From positions 2,852,001 through 2,916,000 of the forward strand of contig NC_089392.1 in the NCBI RefSeq assembly GCF_003171515.1: a stretch of DNA of 64,000 nt, in the 5' to 3' direction. Under the pieces are notes generated by a model. The model was not told the DNA's origin and ran no database searches. It was given only the letters and a program-made list of their open reading frames with translations. The stretch comes from Pyrenophora tritici-repentis. Its lineage: Eukaryota > Ascomycota > Dothideomycetes > Pleosporales > Pleosporaceae. Below are positions 43,834-54,131 of this stretch, piece by piece. The position numbers were made by a program, and so were the translations under genes. Every line of letters starts with the position of its first letter. Position 1 is the stretch's first letter.

Positions 43834-45141
43834 ATGGCTGTAGAGAAGGAAGAATGGAAGATTCCCCAACTTACAGCTGAAAACCACGATACTTGGTTCC
43901 GCCGAAACAAGGTCAAGCTTAAGGGGAAGAAAGTCTTCTATGTCTGCGAGAAAAACCTGGTACAGCACTGCCAAATAGCAATAGCCGGTGAACTAACGGA
44001 GGCTATGGAAGAGTTGGAAATTGCTGAAGCAGACAAGCATACTAAGATCCGCGTCAACATTGAAAAAAGAGACAAGTACCTAGAAGATGAAGCCACTGCA
44101 ATCGATCTCTTGTTTCGGTCGCTTACTGAAGATGACCAAGCCCTTATTGACGAATACGACACTGCCTTCCAGTTCTGGGCCTACCTACAAAAGAAGTACA
44201 CCCAAACTGACGCCACAACCGCCAACATTTACATGACCAGAATTCAAACGTTCACATTCAATCCTGGGAACACAATTGTTGGATCATGGGAAAAGCTAAA
44301 GGAATACCGACGCAAACTCGTAGCAGCAGACGCTGACACCAACGGAGCTTACAAGGACTCTGCACTACTACTCGTTCTTATTAGATCACTCCCGAAAGAA
44401 TTTAAGACTACGATTGACACCTTAAACGCCCAACTTAACCTTACGGTTGAACAGAAACTTAAGTTTCTGGAAGAGAAGGAGGTTCGAGACCAGCAAGACG
44501 CCGACGAAAAAGCTCTCCCAGCATTCCGGAAGACGGAGAAGTATGTTCCGCCTTACAAGCGCCGAAATCACAAGAGCTCACCACTATCGTCTGACTCCGA
44601 ATCTGGTACTAAGTTTATGGTCCAATGCTTCCTTTGTGACGGAGCCCATGGCGTACGAGACTGTCCAAGACGTGAGAGAGCTCGAAAGCTCCTTAAGGAA
44701 TACGACGCTAAGAAATCATCTAAGCCGCCTATTAAGACACTCAAGCAAAGGAATTCTCACAAAAAGACTGGCAAAGCATATGGAGCCGAAGAAGTCAATT
44801 CAGAGTCAGATGAATTATCCGAGACCTCAGACTCTGAACCCGAGGAAATTGAGACATGCCGTCTCTCAAAAGACATTGTCGGTAAGGCCTCTCCATCTAC
44901 TTGGGCTGCCGACACTGGCGCCTCCTCCCACATGTCTGACCAACCCTCATTGTTTAGACGAATGATCAAGATCAAGCGAAGACTAGTTCGCGTTGGAGGG
45001 GAGAATTATATGCAGACTGGAAAGGAGAAGCTCAAGTGGTGTGTAAAGACGGATCGTCGACATGGTTGTCAGAAGTACTGCTTGTACCTAACCTTGGAGT
45101 CAATTTGTTATCAGGGAGAAGAATTTGCGCAGCAGGCCTGA
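43834..45141 (+). CDS. gag: Copia gag and start of protease (frame 1)
   Basis: From ATG 43834. Gag capsid-type region: residues 1-230, beginning MAVEKEEWKIPQLTAENHDT with WFRRNKVKL and later FNPGNTIVGSWEKLKEYRRK. Zinc knuckle CFLCDGAHGVRDC (C-x2-C-x3-H-x4-C, one residue shorter before His than the usual x4). The protease active site DTGASSHMSDQPS follows near residue 368. After VRVGG the frame ceases to match protease; homologous sequence continues in the -1 frame from about 45000. The last 45 codons in this frame are therefore probably not the natural product. It forms the virus-like particle and starts polyprotein processing. Confidence 0.88.
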   Translation: MAVEKEEWKIPQLTAENHDTWFRRNKVKLKGKKVFYVCEKNLVQHCQIAIAGELTEAMEELEIAEADKHTKIRVNIEKRDKYLEDEATAIDLLFRSLTEDDQALIDEYDTAFQFWAYLQKKYTQTDATTANIYMTRIQTFTFNPGNTIVGSWEKLKEYRRKLVAADADTNGAYKDSALLLVLIRSLPKEFKTTIDTLNAQLNLTVEQKLKFLEEKEVRDQQDADEKALPAFRKTEKYVPPYKRRNHKSSPLSSDSESGTKFMVQCFLCDGAHGVRDCPRRERARKLLKEYDAKKSSKPPIKTLKQRNSHKKTGKAYGAEEVNSESDELSETSDSEPEEIETCRLSKDIVGKASPSTWAADTGASSHMSDQPSLFRRMIKIKRRLVRVGGENYMQTGKEKLKWCVKTDRRHGCQKYCLYLTLESICYQGEEFAQQA

Positions 45142-47933
45142 AGGGTCGTTTCAATTCACACGTACTATGCTTCAAACTAGGAAAGGAGATCATTATTAAA
45201 GCAACTATGGACGACGGCCTCTACGTAGTGTCACACATTGCCGATGGATACCACGAGACAGCATTCCTAGGCACGGAACCCCATACACCAGTTAAGAGCG
45301 AGCTTAAGGTTAATGAAAAGGAGAGATACCTGCTGTATCACAGACGTTTCGCACACCTAGGACCTACAAAGATTGCCAAACTCCACGAAGTTACAACTCT
45401 CCAGAAGAAGATTCAAGTTCCAGAGAAGATTGAAATCTGCGAAGTGTGTTCCCTGACAAAGATGAAGAACAGCATCCCTAAGCAGCTAAGAGAGCACAAG
45501 GCCACGAAGCTAGCCTTAGTACAGTTTGACATTGCTGGACCCTTTCCAACATCTCTACGAGGAAACAGGTGGTTCCTCCAAATTATTGATAGCTACACGC
45601 GGAAAAACTGGGTTATCCCGCTGAAGAAAAAGGGAGACGCACAACGGGAACTCCGAATCTGGAAGACCTTTGTAGAACATCAAACTGGCGAGAAAGTCAA
45701 AGCTGCTGGAACCGACAATGCACCAGAACTTCTACAGCAAGCTGAGGAATGGAGAGTTACACAAGGCGTGGAAATTCAGCCTACAACAATTGCTTCCTCA
45801 CACCAGAATGGACCAGCCGAGCGAAACATCCAAACTGCTGAAGCTGATATGAGAGCAATGTTGAAAGACGCTGGTTTACCAATTGAGTTTTGGGATGAAG
45901 CTGTCGAAGCAGACGCATACCTACGCAACCGTACAAACACAGGACCTATGATCAATGGAAAGCAAGTCAGTCCTGAAGAGGCATTCACAGGAACGAAACC
46001 ATCCATTGACCACATCCGTGTATGGGGGAGCAAATGCTATTCGTACATCAACCCTAAAACGATTCCAGCAGACCAACGACATGACAAGCTCGTGGACCGT
46101 GGCAGAATTGGAGTATTTATGGGATATTCTGAGACAACAAATAAGCAGTTCAAGTTCTATTCGCCAGAGCTTGGATACACCTCAAGGACAAGCCGATTGT
46201 CAGTGGACGAATACACCCCTGGAGGGAAAGTTGAACTACGACTGCGAAACATACCAGCTGGACCACAAGGAACGCAGAATACGATGCCAGACCGAAAACC
46301 AAGAGGAAGACCTAGGAAGGATCTAGAATTATCTCCTGCCGAACGAATGGAACCAACTCCTACCGAACGAATGGAACCATCTCCTGCAGAACCAATGGAA
46401 CCATCTCCTACCGAACCAATGGAACCATCTCCTGCAGAACCAATAGAACCAGTTTCCGAGAACCTAATGGAACCATCTTCGGCAGAGCTAACTCATGAAC
46501 CAGTGAAGCGTCACAGAGGAAGACCAAGGAGGCTAACTACTATTCCTCCTACTGCACCATCTGATGAGCGGGTTCCTAATCTTGTGAACGAAGAGGGGCC
46601 CGAAGAACCGTGTACCCAGTCTGTACGAGAAAAGGAGATTCCACGATACTTCACTAGACAAGCCAAACGGAAGAGGTCTAACGAAGAGATTGTTGAGGAC
46701 GAGAGATTTAGCAAGATCGTTAAAGCTATGCTAGCCCAAGTTGGCCTTACAGAAGAGCAAACACGACTATCTGAGAAGGCTTTCGCAGCAACCGAGATCG
46801 CAGGAATCCAGATCCCCCAGACACACGAGCAAGCTATCAACGACCCAAAGTATGGAAAGCAATGGAAAGCAGCAATACTTGAAGAGATAATCGCGTTAAT
46901 AGAGAATCGAACCTGGGAGGAAGTTCCAAAGCCAAAAGACGCGAACATGGTTGATTCAAAGTGGGTTTTTACAGTCAAAACGAATCTCGACGGGACTGTT
47001 GAGAGGTTTAAGGCACGCCTTGTGGCAAGAGGTTTTACGCAAGCACACGGAACAGACTACAACGAGACTTTTGCCCCGACAGTCCGCATGGACACCTTAC
47101 GTCTGTTTATGGCCACTGTCGCAGCGGAAAACCTGGAATGTTTCCACTTTGACATTAAGAATGCATTCACAGAGTCGCACTTGAAGGAAGAGATCTTTCT
47201 TAAGCAACCCCAAGGAGTAGAAGTCAAAAAAGGATACGTCCTTAGAGTTCTCCGCAGCTTATACGGACTCAAACAGGCTGCTCGCGACTGGAACTTGTTG
47301 ATAAAGAAAGAACTTCTGGCATGGGGATTCGTACAAAGCCTCGCAGACCCGTGCATGTTTATCCACAAAGAAAAACAACTCCGTATCCTCGTCTACGTTG
47401 ATGACATTGCTGCTGCTGCAAAAGATCGAGCTCAAATTGATTGGTTCTACGAGAAGCTTTCTGGAAGATTCAACACCAAGAACCTGGGGGAGATTCATAA
47501 GATCCTTGGAGTACGAGTTACGCGAGACAGAAAGCGCCGCACAATCTACCTCGATCAAGAACAGTACCTACACGCAGTACTTGACAAGTTTGGAATGTCT
47601 AGCAAACAACACAGAGACAAGAAGATTCCATCTGCAGATTACACTTCATTTAGGCCAGCCACTGACAACGACACCCGAATCGACATCACTGAATACCAGC
47701 AAGTGATAGGGAGCCTTATGTTTGCTATGGTTCTTACACGTCCAGACATTGCATTCACCCTCGGAAAGCTAAGCCAATACATGAGCGATCCAGCAGAACA
47801 CCATGGCCATGCGTTGAAGAACCTGCTACGATATCTAAGGTCGACAGTGACATTGAAGCTACGCTACGGACCAGGGGAGTACACTCGCAATTTGTCATCT
47901 ACTCTGATGCTGACTGGGCAAGCGACATGGTAG
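45000..47933 (+). CDS. pol: Copia protease end, integrase and reverse transcriptase (frame -1 to gag)
   Basis: Open from about 45000. Protease end: DGSSTWLSEVLLVPNLGVNL. Integrase zinc domain: HRRFAHLG..CEVCSLTK. The D,D,E core is FDIAGPF, GTDNAPE and NGPAERNIQTAE. The integrase C-terminus holds two AT-hook-like cores (KPRGRPRK and HRGRPRR) flanking six copies of an 8-residue MEP repeat. Reverse transcriptase: VDSKWVFTVKTNLDG, FHFDIKNAFTESHLKEEIFL, LRSLYGLKQAARDWN, the active site LVYVDDI, and ITEYQQVIGSLMFAMVLTRP. The frame runs into a stop at 47933 just after the shift point at 47873-47879. Confidence 0.92.
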   Translation, partial: GELYADWKGEAQVVCKDGSSTWLSEVLLVPNLGVNLLSGRRICAAGLKGRFNSHVLCFKLGKEIIIKATMDDGLYVVSHIADGYHETAFLGTEPHTPVKSELKVNEKERYLLYHRRFAHLGPTKIAKLHEVTTLQKKIQVPEKIEICEVCSLTKMKNSIPKQLREHKATKLALVQFDIAGPFPTSLRGNRWFLQIIDSYTRKNWVIPLKKKGDAQRELRIWKTFVEHQTGEKVKAAGTDNAPELLQQAEEWRVTQGVEIQPTTIASSHQNGPAERNIQTAEADMRAMLKDAGLPIEFWDEAVEADAYLRNRTNTGPMINGKQVSPEEAFTGTKPSIDHIRVWGSKCYSYINPKTIPADQRHDKLVDRGRIGVFMGYSETTNKQFKFYSPELGYTSRTSRLSVDEYTPGGKVELRLRNIPAGPQGTQNTMPDRKPRGRPRKDLELSPAERMEPTPTERMEPSPAEPMEPSPTEPMEPSPAEPIEPVSENLMEPSSAELTHEPVKRHRGRPRRLTTIPPTAPSDERVPNLVNEEGPEEPCTQSVREKEIPRYFTRQAKRKRSNEEIVEDERFSKIVKAMLAQVGLTEEQTRLSEKAFAATEIAGIQIPQTHEQAINDPKYGKQWKAAILEEIIALIENRTWEEVPKPKDANMVDSKWVFTVKTNLDGTVERFKARLVARGFTQAHGTDYNETFAPTVRMDTLRLFMATVAAENLECFHFDIKNAFTESHLKEEIFLKQPQGVEVKKGYVLRVLRSLYGLKQAARDWNLLIKKELLAWGFVQSLADPCMFIHKEKQLRILVYVDDIAAAAKDRAQIDWFYEKLSGRFNTKNLGEIHKILGVRVTRDRKRRTIYLDQEQYLHAVLDKFGMSSKQHRDKKIPSADYTSFRPATDNDTRIDITEYQQVIGSLMFAMVLTRPDIAFTLGKLSQYMSDPAEHHGHALKNLLRYLRSTVTLKLRYGPGEYTRNLSSTLMLTGQATW
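46332..46475 (+). repeat. 24-bp coding tandem repeat (8-aa MEP units) in integrase tail
   Basis: Six units of the type S/T-P-A/T-E-R/P-M-E-P in a row, encoded by near-identical 24-bp DNA units. It separates the two RGRP motifs (46299-46319 and 46505-46531). Confidence 0.9.
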
Positions 47934-48385
47934 ACCGAAAGAGCGTTTCAGGGAGCACTGCAATGTTCTACGGAGGTCCAATATCATGGTCTAGCAAGAA
48001 GCAACGGTCTGTTGCAACGTCAAGCTGCGAATCTGAATACATCGCACTATCAACATGCTGCAAGCAAGGCCAGTGGATTGCTCAAATGTTTAGAGATCTT
48101 GGGTTCCCAAAGTACATTGGAAAAGACACCAACAAGGTCCAGATGCTAGGAGACAACCAGGGTGCCATTGCACTTACAAAGAACCCTCACCTTCACGAAA
48201 GATCAAAGCACATCGACGTCTGTTATCATTTTATCCGAGACCTAGCAGAACAAGGCAAACTCGATGTGGCCTACGTTCCAACTGCAGACATGGTGGCTGA
48301 TGGAATGACAAAGCCATTGCAGCGAGTCGCATTCGAGAGATTCAAGAACCAATTAGGAGTTGTCCTTGGACCGGACCTGCCCTGA
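47876..48385 (+). CDS. Copia RNase H (second -1 frame change)
   Basis: The frame continuing reverse transcriptase from 47876 gives the RNase H opening with VIYSDADWASDMVDRKSVSG, then TSSCESEYIALSTCCKQ, LGDNQGAIALTKNP and RSKHIDVCYHFIRD, ending at TGA 48383-48385. The catalytic acidic residues (SDADW Asp, ESEY Glu, GDNQ Asp) are intact. It removes the RNA strand during cDNA synthesis. The frame before it ends at 47933, so it can be joined only by a -1 shift or a missing base. Confidence 0.88.
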   Translation, partial: GVHSQFVIYSDADWASDMVDRKSVSGSTAMFYGGPISWSSKKQRSVATSSCESEYIALSTCCKQGQWIAQMFRDLGFPKYIGKDTNKVQMLGDNQGAIALTKNPHLHERSKHIDVCYHFIRDLAEQGKLDVAYVPTADMVADGMTKPLQRVAFERFKNQLGVVLGPDLP

Positions 48386-48392
48386 GGGGGAG
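48384..48392 (+). other. Polypurine tract
   Basis: GAGGGGGAG directly before the 3' LTR: the usual plus-strand primer of LTR retroelements. It overlaps the RNase H stop codon. Confidence 0.85.
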
Positions 48393-48627
48393 TGTTAAGA
48401 ATATGTTAGGTTCAGTCCAGGTCGGCGAGGTGAGGTTCGTGGAGTAAGCCCGAGCAGAAGGACCGACGCGGAATGATGATCTGTCATGTACGTCCTAAGA
48501 TCATCATAACAACAAGTAGATAGAACAATAGCTCTTAGTGAAGTTCAATCCAATACAGGGTTACCTTTCGTACCTCTACTCGGTCGCCTATGGTAGTCAT
48601 ACCACCAGAGGAGACCTTGTTCTAACA
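48393..48627 (+). repeat. 3' LTR (235 bp)
   Basis: Identical to the 5' LTR and followed by the AAAAC duplication (48628-48632). Confidence 0.96.
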
Positions 48628-48873
48628 AAAACACTTATTTGCATTATTTGCAACCATTCACGTTTGTGAGTATAACAAGGATAGATCTGTAGATTTTTTT
48701 TTATCAAGGGGAAAGAGGGGTATTGATCGAATTGTATACAGAGGAAAGCGTCCAATATTGCTTCTTCATGACCTAGCCTAACACCTGCAAACGCCTCCAT
48801 GCTTCTGAGCCTGCAACTTCGTACGCGTGAACCATAATTCTTCTAAAAGGGCATGAGAGCTGAAGTGAAAAGC
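48628..48873. other. Right target duplication and short intergenic
   Basis: 246 bases between the 3' LTR and the fzo1 stop codon. AAAAC at 48628-48632 is the right target duplication. Before insertion this stretch joined directly to 43041-43206 to form the dscA promoter / fzo1 3' flank. Confidence 0.6.
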
Positions 48874-51640
48874 CTACTGCATACTACCAATCACGGGTGG
48901 CGCCGACTCCAGGTCAACACGTTGGACTGTCTGGAGCAAGTCGTTGCTGTTGCGGACGAGGTTGCCAAAGTACTTGCGGGCTACCTCGGTTTCTTCCCTA
49001 GCCTTGCTCGTCTCCTCCTTCTTGAGCTGCAGCTTTTCAACATTTCTTTGCAGACCGATGCGAACGTCGTTGGCGGGACCCTTAAGTGCGCGGCGAACCT
49101 CGGAACTGATGCGGAGGGCGTTGGAGTGCGTGTAATCGATTGCTGCTAGTTGCTGAGACAGTTTGGCGCTTAGTCGGTGAGGCAGTGACTTTGGCACTGA
49201 TGCCAGGACGTAAGACACACCGAGGGCAACTGTTAACGTTAGCATTAGTCCAACTTTGCTCGAGTTATATCCACTTACCACCAGCGATGAGACCAGGGAT
49301 GATCAGTCTCCGTATGTTGCTTGTACCCATGACCTTGGCAGCACCAAGGGCGCCATCCACCCATCCGACACCACCAACTAATCTGCCACCTACGACACCA
49401 GCAACAGTCATGGCCATACCAGCACCTGCAGCCTTTTCTTGTCGTTCCCAGAGGCTCGCAATGTCAAAGAAGTCCCACAGATCAATGTCAATGTCCACCT
49501 GTCTAGCCAAAGCATGCACTGACTTCCTGAACATCCGCTCAGGGCGGAACATGACATCGGCATACAAGTTGTTGCCAAGATGCAGGACACCCAAGTTTTT
49601 GATACCGTTGTAGCCCTGTACGGCCTGAGCTCGCGCGTGCTCTTCGCATAGACGAACGCTTTCAGTGACTTCGTGTAGCATGGAGTCTCTGATGTCTTCG
49701 GCATACTGGTAGGCTGAGAAGAGTCCAGGGTATTCAATGCCAAGGTCTTGTTCTGCCACCTTTGCGATGCAGTTGTTGAGCGTATCCCGGGTATGGCCGT
49801 AAACTTCCGAAGTTGTGTCTTCCACCATGCGATCCACTGCTTCTCCAGCTTGTACCCGCGACTTCTTTGACTCTTCAAATTCAGGCTCGAGCGCTTCAAT
49901 CTCTTTCTTTACGCGGTCCAACTCACTCTGGGAGACGTCTCGGTTCACTGTAGCGAGATTGTTCATGTCTCCCAGTAGGTTGAGAAGATAAGTCTTCGCT
50001 GGTGCTAGTTTTGAACGTGCCCTCTTCTCCAAGACGAATCGTCGCAATGAGGCCTCTAGGTCAGCGAAATCCCGCTGCTTCTCTGCCTCCTTGCCCTTTC
50101 CTTTGTCGTTGGGGTCGTCGTCACCATCGCCATCTGGAGGTCCGCCTGCACCCATTGGGATCGCGTTACTGGAGACAAAGTGTACGAGTTCGCTGGACTC
50201 CTTGAAAGTCGCCGGGCTAAGTCCGTGTACCTGCTTTAGAATCATCTGCTGACAACGCTTCTGGTCACGAATGGTGTCGAAACCGTTGACGACCATGAAC
50301 ATGTAAGCCTTCTCTCGCGCTGCAGTGAAGATGAAGTTCTTGGCAGATTCAGTGAAGTGGTTTGCGGCGGAGACAACGAAGACGACGACATCGATTTCCT
50401 CTTGGCGAGCGAAGACGGCAGTTGTTTTGATGGAGTCGGCGTTCAGTCCCGGGGCATCGATGAGGGCAATGTCGACCACGCCGTTGTTCAGGAGAGATTC
50501 GTCTACATCTCGAATGTCCTTGATGTAGATCTTGCACTGCGAGAAGTGGTCACTGTCGATGACAATCTTCTCCAAGTCCTTCAGGTCAAAGACAACATAG
50601 GTGCTCTCGTCATTCCGGCTGTACGTACAGCCGATGGGGATCGCGTGTACCTCTTCAACCATACCGTTCTCCCGGAAGTCAAGAACCTCGCAGAAGATAC
50701 TTGTGCATGGCTGCTGGTCCTCGGGCAAGACCTTGCGTCTGAGTAGAGCGTTGCAGAAGGTGGACTTTCCCGCATTCAAATCTCCGGTAACCAGGACTTT
50801 GCTCGAAGTGTCTTCTATGCGTTCCTTGAGAGAGAAGAGATGGCGTATGCTCTGTTGAATTTGGCCGTCCAGAAGCGAGGCCACCGAGTTCTTCTCCAGC
50901 GAGTGCACCAGGTCCGACTGTGTCCGACCGCCCATGCGCAGCTCCAGCTTCAGGACAGAAAAGTCGTGAGCCAATTGTGGGGTGACCAGTCGAGGCTCGT
51001 CCTTGCGTTTGTTCTCAGCCGCTGAACTCGACTCGGCCATGGGGTCGTCTCCGATGGTCGTGCCCGCTCGTCGTGGACCCCGCGGTCGTTCAGGCGAACG
51101 CATATCCGGGTCGAAGTCGCCTATCGCAGACTGTGTGTGGTGCAAGCCGGGCCGTGCATCGTCTCGGAGGAGTGCCTTTTGCTTTTCGGTCGCCTGGACG
51201 GAGGGGTAATGTGCGGGCCACTTTAGATTCATCTCTTGGAAACTTTTCAATGTCTCGATGGTACCATGAATTGCGCGGCCAAGAGCATTCTTGTTCTGGT
51301 TGTATCGTAGTTGGAGCACATGGCTGCGCTGTTTCTCATGTTCGGCATTGCCTGGTCCGCCGGACAGGATGGGTGTGGGTGAAGGCCTGTCCTCGCCAAT
51401 GTTGGAACGCCAACTCATGCCAGAACCCTCGCCGTCCTGGACACTTCCACCATAACCCGAGTCCTCGTCTAGCATAGATACGAGGCGGGCGGCGGCATCG
51501 CTGGTAGTGTTTCCGCCGCCAACGGTCATGTAGCCGGGGCCTACATTACGCCGCGGGACAAAGTCATCGGACACTCCACGGCGGCTCCTGGACGACTCTC
51601 CAGGCGTAGAGGGTCGGCTGTTGCGGCGGTCGGGATTCAT
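48874..51640 (-). CDS. fzo1: Mitofusin Fzo1, outer mitochondrial membrane fusion GTPase
   Basis: Two exons, 49279-51640 and 48874-49229 (49-nt intron), 905 aa. N-terminal disordered Ser/Arg/Gly region (1-180), a heptad region, then the dynamin-type GTPase: P-loop VTGDLNAGKSTFCNALL, switch region EDQQPCTSIFCEVLDF, DAPGLNADSIKTT (G3) and VVNGFDTIRDQKRC (G4-like). Coiled coil KKEIEALEPEFEESKKSRVQ follows, then two C-terminal membrane segments (AMTVAGVVGGRLVGGVGWV and RRLIIPGLIAG|VALGVSYVLA, the second rebuilt by the splice), and a final coiled coil. This is the yeast Fzo1 layout. It tethers and fuses outer mitochondrial membranes. Confidence 0.94.
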
Positions 51641-52266
51641 CGGGCTATGTTGGTATTGTGCGCTATAAGGAGGAGCGCATATCGTATTGTGAAGGCGAGA
51701 ATGCTACGGAGAGGGAGGGAGGCGGTCTGGTGAAGAATATGCGGAGAGAACGTCAGAGTTGGTGGTGCACACGCCACCACAACGGCAGGGATTGGCTGGC
51801 GTGCCAACAAAGTCCCGGTATGTATGAGCCCACTATGCGGCGGCTATGCCATTCGTACGCATCTATTACACGTGTGAGTTGTCCAAACCAGATATATCAC
51901 TTGGACTTGAAAGTTGTTGTGCTTGGCTCCTAGTATGGTTGCGTAGGCATGCAAATTCTATAGCAGTGCAGTCCGACCAAGGCTCGGCATCGCGATAGCA
52001 GCGAGTCTGTCTGCCTAGAAGCACATGCCAGTAGAACACCAACTACCTGACGTTTACCGACTAGCTCGCAAATCATCACATTGAATAGAACACAGTGAAT
52101 CTGTTGTATGCATTTATTCACGAGCTAGTTCGTATTCGAGAATTTTGCAGTCTATCCTCGTACATATCTCGTTGGACCGAGTAGACGTCAGGCGCTACGT
52201 GCTGGGTCCCACCTCCAGTCCAGATAACCTCTTCCGACGACGCTTCTGCGCGCACAAGTCGCCGTC
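51641..52266. promoter_or_regulatory. Divergent promoter region fzo1 / vps2
   Basis: 626 bases between divergent start codons. No coding evidence and no clear TATA box. Confidence 0.4.
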
Positions 52267-53193
52267 ATGAACGTAAGCCGTAAATCCTGGCTTTGAAAGT
52301 CTCACCAGCTGATATACATCGCAGATCGTAGAATGGGCCTTCGGAAAGCGCATGACGCCTGCGGAACGGTTGCGGAAACACCAACGCGCACTCGAGAAGA
52401 CGCAACGAGAGCTAGACCGCGAGCGCGTGAAGCTTGAGAACCAGGAGAAGAAGCTGGTAGCCGACATAAAGAAGAGCGCAAAGAATGGCCAAATGGGGCC
52501 GCTCCGAATACAAGCAAAGGACTTGGTTCGGACGAGACGGTATGCCAGCCTGCTGTGTGTTGCGCTGCTGTCAATGTAGGGCTAACACTTGCTCAAGGTA
52601 CATCCAGAAGTTCTATCAGATGCGAACGCAACTGCAGGCTATCTCTTTGAGGATCCAGGTATATCTATTTGTATGGATGCGCCTGAGAGCATGTGGCTAA
52701 CACTGGGTAGACAGTTCGCAGTAACGAGCAGATGATGCAGTCCATGAAGGGCGCAACAAGTAAGCGCATTTGCCAGTCTCTCTGATATCATCTAATACCC
52801 GCTAGCACTGCTTGGAAGCATGAACAGGCAGATGAACCTCCCTGCGCTACAGCGCATTGCCATGGAGTTCGAGAAAGAAAACGACATCATGGACCAGCGA
52901 CAGGAGATGATGGACGATGCTATTGACGACGCCACTGGCATGGAAGACGAGGAGGAGAGCGAGGATGTTGTCAATCAAGTCCTGGATGAGATAGGCATTG
53001 ATCTTGGCCAAGCTGTAAGTGCAGTGGCATTCACAGCTGCGCAATGGCTAACGTCACATAGCTGGGAGAAACCCCGAGCGGATTACAAAAGAACGCAGTG
53101 CCAGAGGCCAGGGTCGCGCAGGCCATTGGGGGTGGAGGTGCTGATCCCGACGACGATGACCTTCAGGCTCGATTGGACAGCTTGAGGAGGTGA
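52267..53193 (+). CDS. vps2: ESCRT-III subunit Vps2/Did4 (CHMP2)
   Basis: Six exons: 52267-52272, 52325-52539, 52598-52658, 52711-52759, 52806-53014 and 53062-53193; 223 aa. The first exon is only ATG AAC, spliced to ATC GTA GAA TGG, which yields MNIVEWAFGKRMTPAERLRK, the conserved Vps2 start; a start at the later ATG 52352 would lose it. The Snf7 fold follows: basic helix 1 (RALEKTQRELDRERVKLENQ), IQKFYQMRTQLQAISLRIQT, then the acidic half (EKENDIMDQRQEMMDDAIDD). The C-terminal MIM1 motif DDDLQARLDSLRR recruits Vps4. It acts in multivesicular-body sorting and membrane scission. Confidence 0.93.
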
Positions 53194-54131
53194 GGATGAA
53201 GTGCTCGGCACATGATAAGCTATGGTCGCGTTGTGTTCAGGGCTACATCTGACAGCATGGGTGTGAAGACTGAATCCATGTGACCATGTTCCATATTCAA
53301 GAGCGTTGCGGCCAGGCGTCTTGTGCAGAAAGTCTATCATTCTGGTATTTGACCCAGTGTTCAATTTCAAAGGGCAAACATTGCCCATGACCCATGTGTT
53401 GTCCATGACTGCGTTGGAGGTAAAGCCGCCTAGTCAGTCTCCAAGCCGGCCCCACGCTACGCGCCGGCGTGCATGCATTTGAGCCTAGATCTGGCTGATC
53501 TTGCCCAATGTGCTGGAATTGACGAGGCCCTTTGGGCAGCCTCGGAATCTCGTATTCGAGTTATAACAGCCGTCACAGGGTCTCTTCGCTGCCCGTTGCC
53601 CACTGCCAGCTTCATTCACCACAGCTAGCGGGGTAGAGGGGTTCGCCTTCTTTGATAGTGTACAGCACAGTGTTCCGATCCCCGCACGTCAGCCAGCTTG
53701 CTTCGCAGTTGACACGGCCACACCTACGCCTGCACAAGTCACAATCTACCTACCCAGTACCCGCTACCACAATCACACTATCCTTAGGCTCGCCCAATCT
53801 GCACCCTGGACCCTCTCCGCGCGCGTTGTGATCTTCAACTTGACGCCTTCCACTTGCGCCAATTGATATTTGCGGTTGCCCACCCCGCCGTGAACCTTCG
53901 ACGTCATCACGCCCTAACGACGACCTCTCTTGCAACGCTCCCCTTGCGTCTGTCTACATCCTACAAGACTTTAATATTATTGTTTTTCGAACCTCGCTTA
54001 TCCCAGCTCCTCACATCAAACGTCCCCACTCGCATCCCCTCCACCGCTCCCCGGTAAACAAGCGCTATCGCGATCCACTCAAGCTGGCAGGCAACAGGCG
54101 CCGGAGCGCCCAGGGAGGCTTGCTCTCGAAG
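53194..54131. other. Intergenic; PP2C 5' leader
   Basis: 938 bases. The right third is C-rich leader. A possible 5' UTR intron is 54054-54113 (GTAAAC..CCAG), with a weak branch site. No supported gene. Confidence 0.45.

Larger units (their letters stand above)
43212..48627 (+). mobile_element. Complete Ty1/copia LTR retrotransposon, 5416 bp
   Basis: Order: 5' LTR, primer site, leader with tandem repeats, gag with zinc knuckle, protease, integrase, reverse transcriptase, RNase H, polypurine tract, 3' LTR. Integrase before reverse transcriptase defines Ty1/copia. The LTRs (235 bp) appear identical base for base and there is a perfect 5-bp duplication, so insertion is recent. No RIP-type stop codons were found. 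The polyprotein is in three frames, with -1 changes at 44997-45003 and 47873-47879. It lies in the promoter of dscA, pointing away from it. Confidence 0.97.

Noticed and set aside
43595..43843. Collagen-like Ser-Pro-Ala frame upstream of gag
   Set aside because: It starts at GTG, has no ATG, and simply translates the minisatellite.
54120..54131. Start of the PP2C gene at 54120
   Set aside because: The codon is TTG; the first in-frame ATG is 54132.
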